A DNA stretch of 64,000 nt from NCBI RefSeq assembly GCF_004354365.1, contig NZ_SJCY01000002.1, forward strand, positions 434,001-498,000, in the 5' to 3' direction. Made by a program: the position numbers and the translations under genes. The notes under the pieces were generated by a model that saw nothing but the letters and a program-made list of their open reading frames with translations, was not told the origin of the DNA and searched no databases. Position 1 is the first letter of the stretch; every line of letters begins with the position of its first letter. This document shows positions 43,734 through 51,554 of this stretch, piece by piece. The stretch comes from Pedobacter changchengzhani. GTDB lineage: Bacteria; Bacteroidota; Bacteroidia; Sphingobacteriales; Sphingobacteriaceae.

Positions 43734-44420
43734 TTATTTCTTCAGTGCGGTTGTTCTTGCATCGATAAGGCTCCGGGCATCGCTAACTTGGCCTGCATAC
43801 TGTGTGCTTTTTATTGATCTGGCTAAAAATTCCACTCTGTTTAAATCGCGTTTTGCCAAAGTAAAATCTCTTTTTTTAATTTTAACGCTTACAATACCCA
43901 AAATAGATTCGATGTAAGAATTGTTGTTGTTTAACCTTTGCGCTAAAATGCCTTGTTGACTATAAAACCATAAAGATTGAGTGGTTTTATTCATAGCTAA
44001 ATATACTTTTCCCAATCGTGAATAGGTATCCATTACGCCAACTCTGTTACTAAGTTTCGAATAGCTTTTAAGCGCAACGTTTAGTAAAATCTGTTCTGCA
44101 TCTATAAACCTGCCCAATTGATAATGCATTTGACTCATTTTGGTAACACATTGCGCATATCTATTTAAATTTCTAACAACATTATATTCAAAAGCTGCTT
44201 TACCAAATAAAGTTAATGCGGTGTTAAAATCGCCCTTGTGTTCGGCTTCTTCGGCATTTTCATAAAAAGTATTGCCATCTTCTAAATCATAATTAGAGAT
44301 GGCAATATTTATAGATTTGTTGTTAGTCTGATTGTATAAAATATCAGCACTATAGCAATTTTGAGCACTTAAAGTTAACGTTGATGAGAGGCCAATTAGC
44401 GCCAGTAAAAATTTGGTCAT
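43734..44420 (-). CDS. Exported TPR-repeat protein
   Basis: From MTKFLLALIGL the protein has 228 residues with a signal peptide ending LTLSAQN; an upstream start would add an unlikely 18 residues. The mature part is helical with TPR-like repeats (NRYAQCVTKMSQMHYQLGR, LSNRVGVMDTYSRLGKVY). It is just upstream of the TPR sensor kinase and could modulate it, by analogy with the shared repeat type; this is inference. Confidence 0.75.
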   Translation of the reverse strand: MTKFLLALIGLSSTLTLSAQNCYSADILYNQTNNKSINIAISNYDLEDGNTFYENAEEAEHKGDFNTALTLFGKAAFEYNVVRNLNRYAQCVTKMSQMHYQLGRFIDAEQILLNVALKSYSKLSNRVGVMDTYSRLGKVYLAMNKTTQSLWFYSQQGILAQRLNNNNSYIESILGIVSVKIKKRDFTLAKRDLNRVEFLARSIKSTQYAGQVSDARSLIDARTTALKK

Positions 44421-44481
44421 GTAGCAAAAATAATACTTTATAATTAATACACGGTATAAACACAACACACTCAACTATTTA

Positions 44482-45414
44482 TTATTTACGAGGCTCGTTT
44501 TGTTTTGGCATTTGCATCGACATCATTTCCTTCAAGGTTTTATTCATTCCCTCGGTACTTCCATCTAAGAAGATAACGTTTCCGTTTCCGTTTTCGGCAA
44601 AATGCTTAATAGATTCTGTCCACATGGTGAATAAAATTACCGAAATATCCAAATTGGCATCTTCCATTTCCTGTGCAGCTTTTGTCATACCATGAGCAAC
44701 TTCCGCACGGAAAAGCGCGATACCTTGTCCGCGTAATTGCGCAGCCTCACGTTCGGCAGTTGCGGCAATTTTAATCGCATTACCATCAGCCTCTGCTGCT
44801 TTAGTTTTAGTAATTAATAAAGCTTGTCCTTCATTTTCTGCTGCGGCTTTTAAGTTGTTTGATGCCACCACACGGCTCATCGAACGCATAATCTCCTCAT
44901 CAAAAGTAATATCGTTTAATTGAAGATCTTGCAAATGGTAACCCCATCCATCAAGCACTTGGTCAATCTGTTCTTTTACGTGTAGCACAATCTCATTCCG
45001 TTGCGCCAAAACATTTGCCTGTTTTTGTGTAGCCACATAAGCTCTAATAGATCCTTCAATTGTTCTAATTAAAGCCTGCATTAAGTTGGTGGCATCCACA
45101 AATTTAAAGGCCACATTTTTAATGGTTTCTTCATCTTGGTTAACTACCGAATAAAGTAGCATGGCTTTAAAATAAACATTTGCCTGATCTTGCGTTACGG
45201 CCTGAAAAGACAGCTCAACAGATCGGTTTTGAATAGATATGCGCGAATAAATCTGCTCAATTAAAGGAATTTTGAAATTCAGCCCAGGTCTTAACTGGCG
45301 TTGATATTTCCCGAAAACAGTAATAACGGCAATTGTGCCTTGTTTTACCGTAACAAATGAGCTTAAAAGGATTATAACTCCAAAAAAGATCAGTACATAA
45401 ATAACGTATTGCAT
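44482..45414 (-). CDS. SPFH/Band 7 (stomatin-like) membrane protein
   Basis: A 310-residue protein with an N-terminal membrane anchor (about 3-22) followed by the SPFH domain (VKQGTIAVITVFGKYQRQLR, PGLNFKIPLIEQ) and a helical, Ala/Glu-rich coiled coil (about 190-265). Family members form ring-like membrane scaffolds and often control proteases. The gene is the first of a leftward run with the TPR protein, sensor kinase and regulator; a membrane-stress role is only suggested by this. Confidence 0.9.
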   Translation of the reverse strand: MQYVIYVLIFFGVIILLSSFVTVKQGTIAVITVFGKYQRQLRPGLNFKIPLIEQIYSRISIQNRSVELSFQAVTQDQANVYFKAMLLYSVVNQDEETIKNVAFKFVDATNLMQALIRTIEGSIRAYVATQKQANVLAQRNEIVLHVKEQIDQVLDGWGYHLQDLQLNDITFDEEIMRSMSRVVASNNLKAAAENEGQALLITKTKAAEADGNAIKIAATAEREAAQLRGQGIALFRAEVAHGMTKAAQEMEDANLDISVILFTMWTESIKHFAENGNGNVIFLDGSTEGMNKTLKEMMSMQMPKQNEPRK

Positions 45415-45500
45415 AATGTAATTTTTTTATGAAGTTATAAAAAATTCACACAAACTACACTAAGCATTGTGTAGCTTTATTTTTTTCAAAACAATTACTG

Positions 45501-47534
45501 ATGATAAAATCTAAATTTTTAATAGCAGGCACCGCAATTTTACTCATGGCCTCCTGCCAAAACAACAAAAAAGAAAACGAAAAGAAAAGTGCTTTTCTCG
45601 ACCCAAGTACTATGGATACTACGGTTAAACCAGGGGATAACTTTTTCTTATACGCAAATGGTAAGTGGTTTAAAAATGCAGTTATACCTAAAACAGAAAA
45701 AGGCTGGGGCTCTTTTTACACTTTGTATAATGATAACCTTAAAAATTTGCATTCCATTTTAGAAAATGCGGCTAAAAGTAAAGCCGCTAAAGGAAGTATG
45801 GCGCAAAAAGTTGGCGATTTTTACAGTAGCGGAATGGACACCCTTGCAATTGAAAAATTGGGAGATACGCCTATTAAACCTGTTTTGGCTAAAATTGATG
45901 CGATCAAGAACGAGCAAGATTTGATTAATTTTGTTGCTGATGGCTTTAAAGAAGGTCATGGCGACTTACTTTCTTTTGATGTGGGTGCAGATGATAAAAT
46001 AAGCACAAAAAATGCACTTTCATTTTCTCAAGGTGGTTTAACCCTGCCCGATATGAGTTATTATTTAGATAAAGATGATAAAGCCAAGAAAATAAGAGCA
46101 TCTTATATAGATTACATAAAAAAACTGTTCACGCTAACGGGCGATTCTTTAAACGCATCAAAATATGCCGCAGATATTTTGAAGTTAGAAACTACAATTG
46201 CGCAATCGCATTCTACACCGGTAGAACTTCGTGATCCGCAAAAAAATTATAATAAAATGAGTGTCGCCGATTTTCAGAAGCTGATGCCAAATATAAATTT
46301 AACAAATGTTTTTGCTAAAGGTGGCCTTAAAACGGATACGGTTATTGTTCGCCAACCAAAATATTATCAATCGTTAAGCAGTTTAATTAAAAGCCAACCG
46401 ATTGATATTTGGAAAGAGAAACTAAAATTTGATGTGTTAAACGATGAGGCAGGCGCATTAACAAAAGGCTTTAGATTGGCAAAGTTCGATTTTTTTGGTA
46501 AGGTATTAAGTGGCCAACTGGTACAAACCGAGCGTTGGAAAACAATTGTTAACAATGCAGACAATAGCCTGGGCGATTTAGTTGGACAACTTTACACCGA
46601 AAAATATTTTACACCAGAAGCAAAAAAGCGCATGTTAACTTTGGTTGATAACCTGCAAAAGGTTTATGCCGAACGAATTCAGAAATTAGATTGGATGAGC
46701 GCTGCAACTAAGACAAAAGCGTTGGAAAAGTTAAATGCTTTTGTTAAAAAAATCGGTTATACCGATAAATGGAAAAAGTACGATGATGTAGAAATTTCTA
46801 AAGATGATTATTATGGCAATTTGCAATCTGCAAAAAAGCACGAGTATAAAGAGATGATCGATAAACTTGGTAAGCCAGTAGATAAGACAGAATGGGGTAT
46901 GACACCGCCAACAGTAAATGCGTACTACAATCCTTCATACAACGAAATAGTTTTCCCTGCGGGAATTTTGCAGTTTCCCTTCTTTGATTTTGATGCCGAT
47001 GATGCCATTAATTATGGTGCGATAGGCGCGGTAATTGGCCACGAAATGACGCATGGTTTCGACGATCAAGGCCGCCAGTATGATGCAACAGGTAATTTAA
47101 AAGAATGGTGGACGAAAGCTGATGCAGATAAATTTAAATCGAAAGCCGATAAAGTAGTTGCACTTTACAATAAATTTACGCTATTGGATAATCAACATGT
47201 AAACGGCTCGCTTACTTTGGGCGAAAATTTAGCAGATATTGGCGGTATAAACATTGCTTACGATGCTTTTAAACTTACAGAACAAGGTAAAGGCGATAAA
47301 AAAATCGATGGTTTAACGCCCGATCAGCGTTTCTTTTTAAGCTTCGCCCAGGTTTGGAGGATGAAAACCCGCGATGAAACAATGCGTGTTCGTTTAAAAA
47401 CCGATCCACATAGTCCAGAAATGTTTAGGGTAAATGGTTCTGTTTATAATATGGAAGCATTTTATAAAGCATTTAATATACCCACTACGGCAAAAATGTA
47501 TTTAGCACCAGCCGATAGATTAGGCGTTTGGTAG
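45501..47534 (+). CDS. M13-family (neprilysin-like) metallopeptidase lipoprotein
   Basis: A 677-residue zinc peptidase with a lipoprotein signal ending LMASC (Cys at about 19). The N-terminal M13 domain begins DTTVKPGDNFFLYANGKW. The catalytic region has NAYYNPSYNEIVFPAGILQ, the zinc motif GHEMTHGFDDQGRQ (HEXXH at about 516), and the third ligand Glu in GENLADIGG. The C-terminal RVNG and F..AF elements are typical. It is expected on the periplasmic or outer surface. It is followed by a strong terminator. Confidence 0.95.
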   Translation: MIKSKFLIAGTAILLMASCQNNKKENEKKSAFLDPSTMDTTVKPGDNFFLYANGKWFKNAVIPKTEKGWGSFYTLYNDNLKNLHSILENAAKSKAAKGSMAQKVGDFYSSGMDTLAIEKLGDTPIKPVLAKIDAIKNEQDLINFVADGFKEGHGDLLSFDVGADDKISTKNALSFSQGGLTLPDMSYYLDKDDKAKKIRASYIDYIKKLFTLTGDSLNASKYAADILKLETTIAQSHSTPVELRDPQKNYNKMSVADFQKLMPNINLTNVFAKGGLKTDTVIVRQPKYYQSLSSLIKSQPIDIWKEKLKFDVLNDEAGALTKGFRLAKFDFFGKVLSGQLVQTERWKTIVNNADNSLGDLVGQLYTEKYFTPEAKKRMLTLVDNLQKVYAERIQKLDWMSAATKTKALEKLNAFVKKIGYTDKWKKYDDVEISKDDYYGNLQSAKKHEYKEMIDKLGKPVDKTEWGMTPPTVNAYYNPSYNEIVFPAGILQFPFFDFDADDAINYGAIGAVIGHEMTHGFDDQGRQYDATGNLKEWWTKADADKFKSKADKVVALYNKFTLLDNQHVNGSLTLGENLADIGGINIAYDAFKLTEQGKGDKKIDGLTPDQRFFLSFAQVWRMKTRDETMRVRLKTDPHSPEMFRVNGSVYNMEAFYKAFNIPTTAKMYLAPADRLGVW

Positions 47535-47553
47535 TAGAAAAGTATAATTGTTT

Positions 47554-47587
47554 AAAAACCCATTTCGTTAATTTGAAATGGGTTTTT
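47554..47587 (+). terminator. M13 peptidase terminator
   Basis: AAAAACCCATTTC (47554-47566) pairs perfectly with GAAATGGGTTTTT (47575-47587) around an 8-base loop, followed by further T. Confidence 0.9.
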
Positions 47588-47645
47588 TTATGCACACTGA
47601 AACAAAATGATAGCAATTTTGTATTTAAGTTACAAATTTATCATC

Positions 47646-47831
47646 ATGAACGTAAAACGCACCTTCGGCACAATTTTAACAGTATTAGGAATAATTGGGA
47701 TAATTTACGCTGGCTACGGATTTATAAGCCATAATAACGATACACGAGCACTAATAGTTGCGAGTATAATTGGTATAATATTTTTTGTATCGGGAATTGG
47801 CTTGGTAAAAAACACAAAAGACGAGGTATAA
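47646..47831 (+). CDS. Small two-helix membrane protein (61 aa)
   Basis: From MNVKRTFGTIL the protein has 61 residues with two hydrophobic helices (about 6-25 and 34-54) separated by SHNNDTRA. Longer starts would run through the preceding terminator. The family is not recognised, but similar small proteins are frequent in this phylum. Confidence 0.6.
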   Translation: MNVKRTFGTILTVLGIIGIIYAGYGFISHNNDTRALIVASIIGIIFFVSGIGLVKNTKDEV

Positions 47832-47988
47832 AACGCTAAGTTTCCAAAATCTTACGACTGGATATATAAGGCATCATAGCTTTGCATTGCCATATTATTA
47901 GCTTTTATCGAGTCAATCAAGCTTTTTAAATCTCAGGATTAAAATAACGATTACTGTTATTGTGAGGTAACAAATCCCTAATAACCAG

Positions 47989-48090
47989 TTATTTATATCT
48001 ATATTTAAATATATTTAAAGATAGAATGATGATGAATAGAATGGCAATACAAACTAATATCAGTAGTGCCTTAACAAGGCTGTTTTCCAT
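47989..48090 (-). CDS. Possible 33-residue single-helix membrane peptide
   Basis: An ATG-initiated frame encoding MENSLVKALLILVC followed by a hydrophobic stretch and FKYRYK at the end. It lies 30 bases downstream of the 58-residue membrane protein in the same direction. Very short, so it could be chance. Confidence 0.25.
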   Translation of the reverse strand: MENSLVKALLILVCIAILFIIILSLNIFKYRYK

Positions 48091-48120
48091 ATAACTATTG
48101 TTTCCTGATATAAAAATGCG

Positions 48121-48297
48121 TTATTTTTTCTTGTGTCTGATTGATGCATATTGGCCTACTGCTACAAAAAACATTGCTAAAATAATAATGCCACCAGAGA
48201 TTAAATTTTTTGGATTTTCAATAATGTAATAGGTAGCGGCTAACATTAGCAAAATTGCACATATTCCAATAATGTAATGTATTAATAATCCTTTCAT
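48121..48297 (-). CDS. Small two-helix membrane protein (58 aa)
   Basis: An ATG frame starting 3 bases after the capA-like stop codon encodes 58 residues: MKGLLIHYIIGIC, a first helix to about 26, ENPKN, a second helix (about 31-50), and the basic end SIRHKKK. The close spacing to the upstream gene and the two-helix plan with a positive C terminus support a real gene, likely translationally coupled. The function is unknown. Confidence 0.55.
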   Translation of the reverse strand: MKGLLIHYIIGICAILLMLAATYYIIENPKNLISGGIIILAMFFVAVGQYASIRHKKK

Positions 48298-48300
48298 CTG

Positions 48301-49401
48301 TTAGTCGATTACGGTAATTCTATTGTTTTCAAATTTTAATTTGTTGCCTTTAAAATCTTGGTCGGTTAGGGTTTTCATTCTTTTAAAAGCACCAAAATTC
48401 TTATCCAGCGTTAAGCGACTGATTTTTTCTTGCTTAATAGAGACTACATCAGCGTATAAAAAATCACCTTTGGCATTTATTTTAAGTTGTAGCAATGGCG
48501 CGATACTGTTATTTCCTTTTAAGCTGAACATTCCATAGGTGCAAAAATTACCTAAGCTGTAGGCGATGAATTTATTTTTATATACCTCAACGGCACGCGT
48601 TACATGTGGGCCGTGGCCCAAAACTACATCTGCGCCAGCATCAATAACTGCATGGGCAAAGGCGTAAACATTGCCTCTATTCTCTCTAAAAAATATTTCA
48701 TTTTTCCTGGTTACATGTTCAAACCTTGCGCCTTCGCCACCACCATGAAAAGATACAATTACAATATCAGCCAATTTTTTTAACCTTTCTACCAAAGCTT
48801 TTGCGCTGTCAATTTTATTGATAGAAACTGTATTTTCGTTTGGTGCAAAAGCACAAAATGCATACCTAACGCTGTCTTTTTCGAAAATTTCAAATTGTTT
48901 ATTCGTTTGGCCGGCGTAATGAATTTTTAATGAATCTAAAATTTTGGCAGTATTTTTTCTGCCCAAGGCATCAAAATCGCCAACATGGTTATTGGCAATA
49001 CTTAAAACATTAAAACCAGCTTTTTTGTAAATTCCTGCATAGCGCTCTGGCATTCTAAAGGCATAACAACTACCCGGATTTAAACCATTGCATTTGCTAG
49101 AGTTGCCTGAGTTTAAAAAGCACCCTTCTAAATTACCAAAAACAATATCGCCCTTTAACAAACTATCAACAGCTTGGAAACTTTTTACAGCATCATCTGG
49201 TGGAAGATTTGATTTTGATGGAAATGCGGAGCCAAGCATAATATCTCCAACAGCGGTTATCGAAATCGTATCCTTAATTTTTCTAACCTGAACAGTATCT
49301 TGTTTTTTTTGATTTGCAATAACCACAGGCTTACTTTGGCAACTCATTAAAAAATAAGCGCCTCCAGATATTAAAACTAAAAAACTAATAAAATTCTTCA
49401 T
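48301..49401 (-). CDS. CapA-family (poly-gamma-glutamate capsule-like) lipoprotein
   Basis: A 366-residue protein with a lipoprotein signal ending LMSC (Cys at about 21). The PGA_cap metallophosphatase-type domain shows AVGDIMLGS (about 51), GDIVFGNLEGCF (about 89), SIANNHVGDFDALG, VSFHGGGEGARF and GADVVLGHGPHVTRAVEVY. CapA-like domains occur in proteins of polyglutamate synthesis, but no other capsule genes are here, so a hydrolase role in the envelope is as likely. Confidence 0.88.
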   Translation of the reverse strand: MKNFISFLVLISGGAYFLMSCQSKPVVIANQKKQDTVQVRKIKDTISITAVGDIMLGSAFPSKSNLPPDDAVKSFQAVDSLLKGDIVFGNLEGCFLNSGNSSKCNGLNPGSCYAFRMPERYAGIYKKAGFNVLSIANNHVGDFDALGRKNTAKILDSLKIHYAGQTNKQFEIFEKDSVRYAFCAFAPNENTVSINKIDSAKALVERLKKLADIVIVSFHGGGEGARFEHVTRKNEIFFRENRGNVYAFAHAVIDAGADVVLGHGPHVTRAVEVYKNKFIAYSLGNFCTYGMFSLKGNNSIAPLLQLKINAKGDFLYADVVSIKQEKISRLTLDKNFGAFKRMKTLTDQDFKGNKLKFENNRITVID

Positions 49402-49411
49402 TGGTGGTCAT

Positions 49412-49443
49412 AAAAAAATCCTCCAAAATTGCTTTCGGAGGAT
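49412..49443 (-). terminator. Terminator of the NlpC/P60 gene
   Basis: Read leftward, ATCCTCC (from 49443) and GGAGGAT (to 49418) form a stem with a 12-base loop followed by seven T. It lies 46 bases after the NlpC/P60 stop and just before the capA-like start. Confidence 0.85.
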
Positions 49444-49488
49444 ATAAAATATTGTCTTTGATGATTGTCCCTTAATCTTTTATCTAAA

Positions 49489-50046
49489 CTATTCTACTGT
49501 AAAATCTTTTTTGTACGATTCTAATATTCTTCCGCCTTTATAAAAAAAGCGACTGTAATAAGGTTCGTTCAAATTGCTGATTACAACACCTCTAGAGCTA
49601 GATGCGTGTGCAAACCTATTATCGCCTAAATAAATGCCAATATGAGAAATGCTTTTGCTTTTAATTTTGAAGAAAACTAGGTCTCCTTCTTTCAACTCAT
49701 CTTTAGAAACAGGATCAACCATGCTAAAAATATCTCTTGAATTTCTTAATATAGTAGTGTTGAAAACTTTATCGTAAATCGCTTTCGTAAACGCCGAACA
49801 ATCTATTCCTTTTTTTGTTGTACCACCAAAACGATAAGGTGTTCCAATCCATTCGTACACGAATTTGTATAGTTTTAGGTTAGAAGTTGCATCAACCGCA
49901 ACGCCCATAACTTGAGAAAAATATTGCGAAGCTAAGTTATCGGGGTCATTTAATTCTTTACCAGATTCTTTTGTTTTTGTTTGTGCAAAGGCACAAGAGA
50001 GCGTGCATACAGCTATTAAGAATGAAAACAAAATTTTTTTAATCAT
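49489..50046 (-). CDS. NlpC/P60 (C40) cell-wall endopeptidase
   Basis: A 185-residue exported protein with a signal peptide (about 1-21, ending CAFAQ). The C40 domain has IGTPYRFGGTTKKGIDCSAF (catalytic Cys at about 86), the His in SHIGIYLGDNRFAHASSS and the KEGDLVFF-type segment LKEGDLVFFKI. It is expected to cut peptidoglycan stem peptides. It is a single gene with its own terminator. Confidence 0.94.
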   Translation of the reverse strand: MIKKILFSFLIAVCTLSCAFAQTKTKESGKELNDPDNLASQYFSQVMGVAVDATSNLKLYKFVYEWIGTPYRFGGTTKKGIDCSAFTKAIYDKVFNTTILRNSRDIFSMVDPVSKDELKEGDLVFFKIKSKSISHIGIYLGDNRFAHASSSRGVVISNLNEPYYSRFFYKGGRILESYKKDFTVE

Positions 50047-50525
50047 GTTATACAGTTATGTTTGGTTTAATTCACTTCAACACTAACGTACACCATACAT
50101 GGCATATTGTTGGTTACAAAAGTATTAATTATGTCAAGGTTATCCAAATGTTAATTAATTAAAATGTAAAGTTATTAACATTTACGACTTTTGTTGAGTT
50201 ATTTTCAGCTAGTTAGCCATATTTATTTTTGCACAATTCTCACTTTCGCTGCTTTAAATCCCTAATTTTTTAATTAGGTAAATAGGTGCTATGGCAAAAT
50301 ATTATTCTACGTTAAATTTGATTGCATAACGCAAAAAGCTGTAAAGTTTGGCGTTTGTAAAACAAATCAAATATAAAAACCGCATATTTAAAACAATTGT
50401 ATTGAGCAAAAAATTAGCATTAAATGAAATAGATGCTAATTTACCTAATGATTTTACATTTAAAAGTGCCAAAAATTGTAATAAAAAAATTAGATTTGCT
50501 TTCGCAAAAAAACAAATACCATAAA
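50047..50525. promoter_or_regulatory. Divergent nlpC/pdhA promoter and leader region
   Basis: About 480 bases without a gene. Visible structures are AAATGTTAAT...ATTAACATTT (50146-50155 and 50174-50183), a CCTAATT/AATTAGG hairpin (50261-50278), a GCAAAATATTATTCT repeat also found at 33516, and a perfect 10-bp inverted repeat close to pdhA (listed separately). Confidence 0.45.
50411..50442. promoter_or_regulatory. Inverted repeat in the pdhA leader
   Basis: AAATTAGCAT (50411-50420) and ATGCTAATTT (50433-50442) form a perfect 10-bp inverted repeat with a 12-base spacer, about 85 bases before the pdhA start. It may be an operator or a leader hairpin. Confidence 0.4.
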
Positions 50526-51521
50526 ATGAGTGCAGTAGAAATAAATAAAGATACTTGGTTAAAATGGTTTGAATCGATGTTGCTTATGCGCAAATTCGAA
50601 GAAAAGACAGGCCAGTTATACGGTCAACAAAAAATTCGTGGCTTTTGTCACTTATATATCGGACAGGAAGCTGTGGTTGCAGGTGCATTATCTGCTATGC
50701 AAAAAGGCGATTCGATGATTACAACTTATCGCGATCATGCACATGCATTGGCTTTGGGCGTAAGCGCCGATAGTATTATGGCAGAAATGTATGGTAAAGC
50801 AACCGGTTGCTCAAAAGGTAAAGGTGGCTCTATGCACATGTTTAGCAAAGAACATAACTTTTATGGTGGCCACGCAATTGTTGGCGGTCAAATTCCATTA
50901 GGTGCGGGTGTTGCTTTTGCAGAAAAATATAAAGGAACAGATAATGTTAACATTTGTTACATGGGCGATGGTGCAGTACGCCAGGGTGCTTTAAACGAAA
51001 CTTTTAACATGGCCATGTTGTGGAAGTTGCCTGTAATTTTTGTTTGTGAAAACAACGGTTACGCAATGGGTACATCGGTAGAGCGTACCACTAACATGAC
51101 TGATATATACAAAATTGGTTTAGGTTTTGATATGCCTTGCGCACCTGTTGATGGTATGGATCCTGTTGCCGTTCATAATGCGATGGATGAAGCGATTCAA
51201 CGTGCTCGTAAAGGTGATGGACCAACTTTCTTAGAAATGAGAACTTACCGTTACCGCGGTCATTCAATGTCTGATCCTGCAAAATATCGTACAAAAGAAG
51301 AATTAGAAGATTATAAAGCCAAAGATCCTGTTGATCTTGCGAGAGAAACCATCCTTAAAGAAAAGTATGCAGATCAAGCTTGGATAGAAGAAGTAGAAGC
51401 TAAAGTTAAGGGCATTGTAGATCATGCTGTTAAGTTTGCAGAAGAATCGCCATGGCCTGATCCATCAGAATTGTATAAAGATGTGTACAAAACGGATAAC
51501 TATCCATTTGTAATGGACTAA
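50526..51521 (+). CDS. pdhA: Pyruvate dehydrogenase E1 component, alpha subunit
   Basis: E1alpha decarboxylates pyruvate with thiamine diphosphate. From ATG 50526 (MSAVEINKD) it has 331 residues; the open frame extends upstream but without family similarity. It has RGFCHLYIGQEAV near 37, GGSMHMF near 100, the TPP motif GDGAVRQGALNETFNMA near 153 ending in CENN, and the phosphorylation-loop region YRYRGHSMSDP. E1beta is not in the window. The E2 gene follows after 33 bases. Confidence 0.95.
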   Translation: MSAVEINKDTWLKWFESMLLMRKFEEKTGQLYGQQKIRGFCHLYIGQEAVVAGALSAMQKGDSMITTYRDHAHALALGVSADSIMAEMYGKATGCSKGKGGSMHMFSKEHNFYGGHAIVGGQIPLGAGVAFAEKYKGTDNVNICYMGDGAVRQGALNETFNMAMLWKLPVIFVCENNGYAMGTSVERTTNMTDIYKIGLGFDMPCAPVDGMDPVAVHNAMDEAIQRARKGDGPTFLEMRTYRYRGHSMSDPAKYRTKEELEDYKAKDPVDLARETILKEKYADQAWIEEVEAKVKGIVDHAVKFAEESPWPDPSELYKDVYKTDNYPFVMD

Positions 51522-51554
51522 TTTTTTAAAAAAAGATTTCAATTAATTGATATA

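Noticed and set aside
50433..50525. Extension of the pdhA frame upstream of the chosen start
   Set aside because: The added residues have no similarity to E1alpha proteins and start within an inverted repeat; ATG 50526 gives the normal N terminus.
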